Of a DNA stretch of 64,000 bases, positions 57,867 through 64,000 are shown piece after piece. The notes beneath the pieces are model-generated. The model had not been told where the DNA came from and did no database searches. It saw only the letters and a list, made by a program, of their open reading frames with translations. Position numbers and translations under genes: made by a program. The DNA lies in the NCBI GenBank assembly GCA_030762895.1, contig CM061063.1, forward strand, positions 52,469,196 to 52,533,195, given 5' to 3'. The stretch is from Sophora flavescens (Eukaryota > Streptophyta > Magnoliopsida > Fabales > Fabaceae). Within the stretch, counting starts at the first letter, position 1. Each line of letters starts with the position of its first letter.

Positions 57867-57939
57867 TTAGGATAATGAATAAGTGAGAACGCACGAGGGA
57901 AGAGTTAGAATGGAAAAAGGGAAATATTTTAGGAAAAGG

Positions 57940-58146
57940 GGAATAGATAGCGTTTCGTCGTGAAAGAGCTATCTATTCATCTTAACATATAATAGCACTT
58001 TCTTGAAGAAGCGCTATCTATTCCTACCCATCAATATTTAATAACGCTTCCTTAAGAAACCGTTGTCTCAGGGTAATGAATAAATAGTGTTTCCTTTAGA
58101 AAGCGTTATTAAAGGTGCGCTACTAAATCCTTTTTTTGTAGTAGTG
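57940..58146. repeat. Right subterminal repeats and terminus of CACTA C
   Basis: AGCGCTATCTATTC- and GCTTCCTTAAG-type words match the left array at 39090-39310. The element ends TTTTTTTGTAGTAGTG at 58146. Confidence 0.85.
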
Positions 58147-59034
58147 AATAAATGGATAGTGGGTGAAGTTTGTTGGGAGCGGGTTAACACGTTCGAATGA
58201 GCACAAGAAAGGATGAGATGAAGTCGTTTAGCAAGAGGGATTGTTTCCAACGGGAGGCCGAGGAAGACACCCAAAAGATAGGAGCATGATACATCATGGC
58301 TAGCCATCGTTGCAATGTGAGATATAGTTCGTGGTTGTGTTTATCAATTAGTATATCTAGGTAGTTGCTTGAATTTAGGAATGTTACCAAGAGGGATGGC
58401 TTCAGTAGTGGGATTTTGTTTTGCTTATAAATATCATTTGTGTAATTAAAGTTAAGAATCAATATATAGTTATATACAATCATTCGACTCATATTTTCTG
58501 CACATTTACTTTAAGTTTCTTTACTTTTATGCAACTTTAGTATTTCCAATTTCTTCTTCCACGTACTAGGTGCTCTCTAGAGTAATTTAGGAACTCACGG
58601 TTAAGAAATAGAGTAAATAGAGTCTATTTCTTAGCATTTATCGTCTGATTAGAGAATTATAGGACACGAATCAGTCAAAGATTCAGCTAGCACCAATCCG
58701 TGTAGTAACATGAATATTATTATTTTTGTATGGAGTACTGTAAAACTTTATCAAATAATTAATGTTGTTTTTTTTGTTAAAAACAATAAAAGTTTAATAT
58801 ATATGATATAAAACAATATTAGAACAAAAAAACTTACAATTAAACCTCATCTCATCTATCATAAGTTATTCACAAACACACACACACATAACACTCTCTA
58901 CAAAAAGGAAATAAAAAACACACATAACATTGTGAGAGTATATGATGATTAAATTTGACTACACACTTAACTAAATTACGATTTATCGAATCAGCCAACA
59001 AATTAAATTTACAAATTACAATATGTATATGTGG
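58147..59034. other. Intergenic spacer
   Basis: AT-rich sequence without a recognised gene; short open frames at 58068-58492 have no conserved features. Confidence 0.5.
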
Positions 59035-59050
59035 ATAGAGTTCAGGGCAA

Positions 59051-59250
59051 CCAACTGAGGTTGACGTGAATGGTTAAAAGTCTCTCGTCCTTTAATCAAA
59101 GTCTCTAGTTTCAGTTTTGGGTATGGAAAAAACCTTAGCGGGGAGGGATGCTACCCTCAGAGGTGTCGAACAAACTCCCGCAAAAGATTAATCCCCATCT
59201 CAGATTGGCGGTGGAATATTCCTCGAAGTAGATCGAAAAAAAAAAAAAGA
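59051..59250 (+). mobile_element. tRNA-derived SINE with perfect 16-bp target duplication
   Basis: ATAGAGTTCAGGGCAA occurs at 59035-59050 and 59251-59266, without mismatch, around a 200-bp element ending in an A-rich tail (59236-59248). Near its 5' end are box A-like TTGACGTGAATGG and a degenerate B box; the body contains ATGGAAAAAACCTTAGCGGGG and AGATTAATCCCCATCTC, shared with the other two SINEs here. It inserted about 120 bp from the 3' end of the Gly/Cys-rich gene. The intact duplication suggests a recent insertion. Confidence 0.9.
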
Positions 59251-59372
59251 ATAGAGTTCAGGGCAAACCATGCACACAGCAAAAGGCAAACGATAATAGG
59301 AAATAGGCTTTGAGCACTGTACTACTGTATTCAAACCGAAGTTCAAGTGTTCGACCATGAATATAGCTTTCC

Positions 59373-59675
59373 TTAGCCCCCGCCTGCACCGCCTCCACCA
59401 CCACCGCATCCGCCTGCACCGCCTCCGCCTGCACCGCATCCACCGCCATCGCCTCCGCCTGCACCGCATCCACCGCCATCTCCACCACCGCCACCTCTCT
59501 TAAATTTCGGTTTCTTGCCATCGTCGTCAGCACCATCAGCACAGGCAAACAAAACCGTTGTCACAATCAACACAGACGTTATGATCATGAAAAGCATGTA
59601 AAACCCCACAGAACTTCCCACCGGAATTTTGATATCATCGGCAAAGTAGCCTCCTGCAGCAATTTTTCTCATCAT
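59373..59675 (-). CDS. Small membrane-anchored Gly/Cys-rich protein, 100 residues
   Basis: A single exon from ATG 59675 to TAA 59373. Residues 1-20 (MMRKIAAGGYFADDIKIPVG) are followed by SSVGFYMLFMIITSVLIVTT, a clear membrane helix at about 21-44. A short acidic/basic hinge follows (DGADDDGKKPKFKRG), then a tail made of Gly with regularly spaced Cys (GGGCGAGGGDGGGCGAGG and similar). Plant proteins with this GGYFADDIKIP..GFYMLF head and Gly-rich tail are known to me only as glycine-rich proteins of unknown function. A TATAAATA box 38-49 bp upstream supports expression. The tail is encoded by an imperfect repeat, so tail length may vary. No break is seen. Which side of the membrane carries the tail is unknown. 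Confidence 0.75.
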   Translation of the reverse strand: MMRKIAAGGYFADDIKIPVGSSVGFYMLFMIITSVLIVTTVLFACADGADDDGKKPKFKRGGGGGDGGGCGAGGGDGGGCGAGGGGAGGCGGGGGGAGGG

Positions 59676-59712
59676 CTCTCTTCGTGCTTTGTTATAGCTA
59701 TAGCTGTACAGA

Positions 59713-59724
59713 TATTTATAAAAG
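59713..59724 (-). promoter_or_regulatory. TATA box of Gly/Cys-rich protein gene
   Basis: CTTTTATAAATA read on the minus strand, 38-49 bp before the ATG, which would make the 5' UTR very short if the usual spacing holds. Confidence 0.6.
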
Positions 59725-60131
59725 CTTCAGGCCGGTGCAATTTATAACCACACAAGTCATTCATCCTATAGAGATACCGTCAAATTCTATATTCAAAACT
59801 CTTGAAAATTCTCTATATATCTTTAATTAAAGTTGAAATGGTCTTTCTTAATACATATTTTTTATTTTTGCTCAATGGTCCTCTCATCGTTAATTTTCTC
59901 AAGTTTTTATCAATTAGGACAAGGACTATGATTGACTGTACCTTCTTATTAGAAGTTTAATCCGTACGTTTAAATTATACTATGTAAAATGTAAACCGTG
60001 CTCCCTTGAACTTCATTAACTGGTTCTCATTCCTTTATCCTTTCATTTATTTTGTGTGGTTGTCCTAAATTCTAACGCTTATCATGCTAAGCGATGAGTT
60101 TATGTTGGATTTAATATTGCACAAGTGATGT
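59725..60131. other. Upstream region of the Gly/Cys-rich gene
   Basis: AT-rich flank with no other gene recognised; probably contains the promoter. Confidence 0.4.
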
Positions 60132-60140
60132 TCAATTGAA

Positions 60141-60661
60141 GGGGTGACTATGGTGCACCATTCATATTTTACACCATCTACTACACCACTTATGTGGCAA
60201 ATTTTGGGTCAATCAAATTGTCACATAGGTTGGTCAAAATTTCAAACTTTCTAGTTGTATTATACTGTAGTCAAACTATATGAATACAGTATATTGTAGT
60301 ATAATATATGTGTTTTTTGTATTTGCAAATTTAACTCATATTAAAATAATTTTTTGATTAAAAAACTGATTATATTACAAAATATTATTGACAACGAATA
60401 ATATTTTAATTCATATTAAAATATTATTTTGTAATATAATCAGTTTTTTTAATCAAAAAATATTATTTTAATATGTGTTAAATTTACGAATATAAAGAGT
60501 ACATATACTATACTACAATATATTATATACAATAGAAATACAACCAGAAAGTTTGAAATTTTGATTAAATCTATGTGACAATTTGATTGATCTAGAATTT
60601 GCCACATATAAATGATGTAGTAGGTAGTACAAAATATAGGTGGTGCACCTTAGCCCAACCC
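60141..60661. mobile_element. Palindromic Mutator-type MITE, 9-bp TSD
   Basis: Nearly the whole 521 bp folds back on itself. The ends GGGGTGACTATGGTGCACC and (complement) GGGTTGGGCTAAGGTGCACC continue into arms of about 240 bp. TCAATTGAA (60132-60140) and TCAATTAAA (60662-60670) flank it, a 9-bp duplication with one change. There is no coding capacity. Confidence 0.78.
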
Positions 60662-60775
60662 TCAATTAAAAATGTTGCAGTGTTCGGAAGGAACTGCGAA
60701 GTTTTGAGGAACTCATTACTAGCCATTTCTCATGGCCTTAAGGTCACGAAGAAACTTCATAGATATCATCACATC

Positions 60776-61797
60776 TAAGGGTGGCAAATGGATGGATCAG
60801 ATAAATTTTTATTCGGATCTTAACGGATGGATTAAAAACAATCCGTTAATCCATTATAATCCATTAAAAATTCATTAAATAAAATCCAATCCATCCACGA
60901 TCCATTAAATAAAATCCATCTGATTCATCAATTAACAATTTTTCATGGATGAATATCCAATCCATCAACTAAAATTTATTTTAAGAAATTAAATAATTTT
61001 ATATCTCTTTTATCCATCCATAAAATATTTTTAAAAATAAAATAATTTATAAGAAAATTAAAATATTATTTCTATCTCACCCCCTCTTTCCTCTTTCTTC
61101 CTCTCTCCACCCTTTCTCTCTCTCCCTTTTTTTCCTACTCTCTCTATCTTTACTCTCTCTCCACTCTATCTCACGACCACTTTGTATCACGACCATTTTT
61201 CTATTATTATATGAGAGTTATTGAGTATGTGCATCTACAGAGGTTGTTTTGCCACAACGTACGTTCCGTGACATTATTTTATGAAACTTGTTACGACTTT
61301 CTGTGCTTTCAATTAGTTAATACTTTTTTTTTAAGTTTCTCAGCAAAAAAAAAGGCAACGAAAAAAGAAAACTTACGTGATAACGTGGACTACTACTGAT
61401 GCTTGAGAATAATTAATTAGTTAATACTTAATATAACAAAAAAAAGAAAAAAAAGAGATAAATAAAATAAAAAATATTGAAGAAAAAATAATAGGGAACG
61501 AAGATAAAATTAGATGGAGTGTTTTTTTTTTACAAATGGAGGTTTTTTTTATTTGGTGAAAAATAATATGAAAAAATAATTTGGTTTTGGAATGGATAAA
61601 AGTTGATCCATTACATTTTTGATTGTTGGTCCAATGGATTTTAAAAAATATTGGATGGATCATAAACCATCCACTAAAAAAATAATCCAATCCATCCAAT
61701 CCATTTATATTATTTTTTTATAAATGGATGGATTGGATGAATTTTCTCATGAATGGACTGGATGGATAGTGAACAAATGGATCATTTTGCCACCCCT
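60776..61797. mobile_element. hAT-type MITE, relative of 43080-44067
   Basis: The ends TAAGGGTGGCAAATGG and (complement) AGGGGTGGCAAAATG carry the same GGATGGATTAAAAACAAT and ATCCATCCAATCC words as the element in CACTA D. ATCACATC flanks both ends (60768-60775, 61798-61805). No transposase is present. Confidence 0.8.
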
Positions 61798-61805
61798 ATC
61801 ACATC

Positions 61806-62154
61806 AATATCTAAGACGCACATCAAGGCACGAAATGTAGAATTGTCTCTATTGTTCCTAAAGCCGAATTTGAATTCTTTGGTGGAAAAAAAACGGCATA
61901 AAAGTCGGATAGTGTGTTTGGTTCGATGGTTTCCACAGTTGGACTTGCGTTTGACCATGTTAAACATGATTTGACCAAATATGGTTGGTGTTTGGTTCCC
62001 AAGTCGGAAAGTGACTCTAACCCCCAAACTCACGTTTGTTTTGAAGCTATATTTTGTAGCTTCCACGTCAGAAGTAAATTGGGTCTGCAAGGAGAATAGT
62101 GGAACCAATGCACAAAATGGGAGGGAAGTTATCTGATACCAGAAAAAAAGAGTA
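61806..62154. other. Intergenic spacer
   Basis: No gene is recognised; open frames on both strands overlap and have no conserved motif. Confidence 0.4.
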
Positions 62155-62395
62155 AAAAGCCAATTTGGTCTTTGAAATTGTAAGGTCGTATCAACTTGGT
62201 CCCTGAAATTAACTAAACTCCAAAAGGTCCCTGAAACTGTAAAACGTTAATCAAGTTAGTCCCTCCGATTAACCTTGGGTTGATCGATGATCACAGATTA
62301 CGATCTTGAGGTGGCACGTTAAGTGCCAAGTTGACTGCCACCTTTATGGACCAAATTGACATTCAAATTCAGGGACTCACTTGACACTCCTTTTC
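62155..62395. repeat. Dispersed repeat with TTGGTCCCTGAAATT words
   Basis: It contains several facing copies of AATTTGGTC(C/T)(C/T)TGAAATT-like words and the inverted pair GGCACGTTAAGTGCCAAG / TTGACTGCCACCT. This type of MITE-like repeat is common in legume intergenic DNA. Boundaries are approximate. Confidence 0.45.
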
Positions 62396-62680
62396 TATTT
62401 AACCTTTTACCTTCTTCTGATTTCACTTTCATCTTCCCACCCTCACCTTCCCTCTGCCATACCCTTCACATCTGCAAGTGCTCGCTGGAAACCATAACTC
62501 GACGCTAGGAACCGCATTGGACCTTATTGCCATCCATAACGCAAGTGCATTTTTGTTAAGCCAATTCCACCTAAGCTCAAGAGAAACTCTAAGAGACCAA
62601 AGAAACAGAGAAGGAATGATAGAAATGAGGAACCCTTGAGTGATCACAAGCTGAAGAGGTTAACCCCTAATTTCAGTTTC

Positions 62681-62847
62681 TCAAGATGTGCTCATGAGAG
62701 CCATAACATTAAATGATACATGAACACTAGTGAATGCACCACCACAAGTGCAGGTGCCATAAACACAAGTGCAGCCTCCACTAGAAGTGCAAGTGCCTCC
62801 ACCATAAGTACAAGCTCCACCACCATCACAACCAAGAGTGCATAGGG
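62681..62847 (-). pseudogene. Cys/Gly-rich reading frame cut by an LTR
   Basis: On the minus strand, from the LTR boundary to TGA (62681-62683), the frame encodes about 54 residues with eight Cys in a Gly/Thr-rich setting (GCDGGGACTYGGGTCTSSGG, then CTCVYGTCTCGG) and a short hydrophobic end. The upstream part is replaced by the element starting at 62848. The composition suggests the end of a small Cys-rich secreted or Gly-rich protein, but I do not recognise a family. It may also be a low-complexity coincidence. Confidence 0.35.
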
Positions 62848-64000
62848 TGTAACGCCCATCGTTACATTAGTAGCCCAAATTAAATTTCTATAAAAACCTT
62901 TATAATATTTAAATTAAATAATTGAGTCATAAGATTTTTCACAATAAAAAAAGTGTAAAAGGTTCTCGTATATTCAAAATAATTAAATAAAGTAATAGTG
63001 TTAAATAAACCATTATATCCAAATAAAATAAAGTCTCATAAATATTAATTAATGAAAACCACATAACTCTTTACAATTGTTTTTGCCTTAAAGCACGGAC
63101 GTCTAATAAACCCAAAAGAAAGAAATAAATAAAAATAAACTTGAGCTAATATCTTCATGACTTTCTCAAGACGCCGTATCATCTATCTTAACATCTGTAA
63201 ACTCTGAAAGACAACACCACTAATGAGATTTATAATCCCAGTAAGTAAACACAGTTCTAAAAGGTTTTCGAAAATATGTTGCTTTCAGCCAGCGCGGTAA
63301 TCAGAAAAACAACCGTGGTACCCGCTAATTTTCCAAAATAATGTTCATTAAAAAAATACATTTAATTACAACAATCATATAACGACAACATAATCAAATA
63401 TCATATATTAATTAAACAAAGTAATCACACATCACACAATAACACAATCCTCAAGTGGCTCGGAAACCCCACTCTGTGTTGGTTTCTTGCCCAATTCGGT
63501 GACTCGAGAACCTCATTAAATTGGTTCCTTGCCCCTAGTCTACGGTGACTCGGGAACCTCGTTCTAGAATTGATTCCTTGACACCCTCTTTATGGTGACC
63601 CGAGAACCTCATTCTAGAATTGATTCCTCGCCCCCATGGTGACTCGGGAATCCCATTTTAGAATTGAGTCCTTGCCCCTATGGTGACCCGAGAACCTCGT
63701 AATTAAATTTGTTCCTTGCCTCCCATTAACGGTGACCTGAGAGCCTCGTTCATAAAATGGATTCCTTGCCCCATATCTTATTTTTCGTAATCCCATTAAA
63801 TGGCGATGTTACAAGCCAATGCCCCATCCTTAGGCGGCATATCAACACATCATGCATATACTCATTCATCCATATTCCGAAGCATAAAACCATCAATCAT
63901 AATTGACAAATTTTTCAAAGCATATAACCACTATAATTCCATATCATCATATAATCAACTCATAAATATCAATTGAACAAATATCATGTTATCACGTAAA
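62848..64000 (-). mobile_element. LTR of a gypsy-type element, runs off right edge
   Basis: It starts TGTAACGCCCATCGTTACA, a terminal hairpin built like that of the solo LTR at 7266 (TGTAACACCC...GGGGCATTACA), suggesting a related family in the same, minus, orientation. No coding region is seen before the window ends. Solo LTR and full element cannot be told apart. Confidence 0.6.
63440..63795. repeat. Degenerate tandem repeat, ~50-65-bp unit, within the LTR
   Basis: About six units each contain GGTGAC(T/C)CG(G/A)GAACCTC and GAATTGATTCCTTGCCCC-like words. An open frame on the minus strand at 63614-63796 is made of this repeat and is not a gene. Confidence 0.8.

Larger units (their letters stand above)
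39038..58146 (-). mobile_element. CACTA transposon C, 19 kb composite with captured NEK gene, TSD AAT
   Basis: The left end reads CACTACGATAGAAAAAGG at 39038; the right end, complemented, reads CACTACTACAAAAAAAGG at 58146. AAT flanks both (39035-39037, 58147-58149). Both ends carry the same subterminal words (AGCGCTTTCTTAAGGAAGCGCT-like, at 39090-39310 and 57945-58135). The GC-rich leader lies inside the right end, giving a minus orientation. No transposase was found. Inside are CACTA D, a NEK gene fragment, an inverted-LTR palindrome, a Tnt1-type copia, a Mutator-like element and a Tourist MITE. Stripped of the nested insertions the element is about 4-5 kb, a gene-capturing (Pack-CACTA-like) non-autonomous element. 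Confidence 0.85.

Noticed and set aside
63614..63796. 60-codon minus-strand frame
   Set aside because: Consists of the degenerate tandem repeat in the right-hand LTR.
1..64000. Search for integrated pararetrovirus or organellar DNA
   Set aside because: All reverse-transcriptase motifs seen are copia type (YVDD context, RNase H after RT) and no plastid or mitochondrial gene was recognised.

Overview
The window is plant nuclear DNA. Spliceosomal introns, three tRNA-derived SINEs, copia and gypsy LTR retrotransposons and CACTA, hAT, Mutator-like and Tourist-like DNA transposons are all present. The repeat families (CACTA elements with ACATCGGTT-type subterminal repeats, a SIRE/Maximus-type copia, DUF4283-type LINE ORF1) resemble those of papilionoid legumes. 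A legume is an inference; I cannot name the species.

The window is mostly nested transposable elements with two apparently intact genes. On the minus strand at 30.7-32.9 kb lies a three-exon DUF642 secreted cell-wall protein gene (367 codons, full length). On the minus strand at 59.4-59.7 kb lies a one-exon gene for a small membrane-anchored Gly/Cys-rich protein. Each has a TATA box at a sensible distance.

Layout. 1-5063: left-truncated CACTA element (A) with a broken transposase. 5.1-11.75 kb: a MITE, a SINE and a LINE derivative whose ORF1 is split by a 4.1 kb solo LTR with a 5-bp target duplication. 11.8-15.74 kb: copia gag debris and a short non-autonomous LTR element carrying two inverted tRNA-like segments. 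16480-30002: CACTA element B (TSD AGC), whose transposase lost its catalytic core; a decayed SIRE-type copia (20160-28805, TSD ATTGG) sits in its intron. 30.0-39.0 kb: the DUF642 gene, whose ~0.95 kb upstream region is present twice around a truncated copia. 39038-58146: CACTA element C (TSD AAT), a 19 kb composite. It holds CACTA D (40575-44841, TSD CAA), which carries a trehalose-6-phosphate-synthase fragment and a hAT MITE; a fragment of a NIMA-related kinase (NEK) gene; a 2.7 kb palindrome made of two outward-facing inverted LTRs with a 5-bp TSD inside a NEK exon; a young Tnt1-type copia (48852-54148, TSD CTTAT); a Mutator-like long-TIR element (54541-57067, 9-bp TSD); and a Tourist MITE. 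58.1-64.0 kb: a SINE, the Gly/Cys-rich gene, a Mutator-type MITE, a second hAT MITE, and a Cys-rich reading frame cut by a further LTR that runs off the window.

The most unusual items are the inverted-LTR palindrome bounded by an integrase-type target duplication, the two nested gene-capturing CACTA elements, and the duplicated DUF642 promoter region. I found no evidence for a new enzymatic system. All statements come from reading by eye; family names rest on recalled motif knowledge, not on searches.
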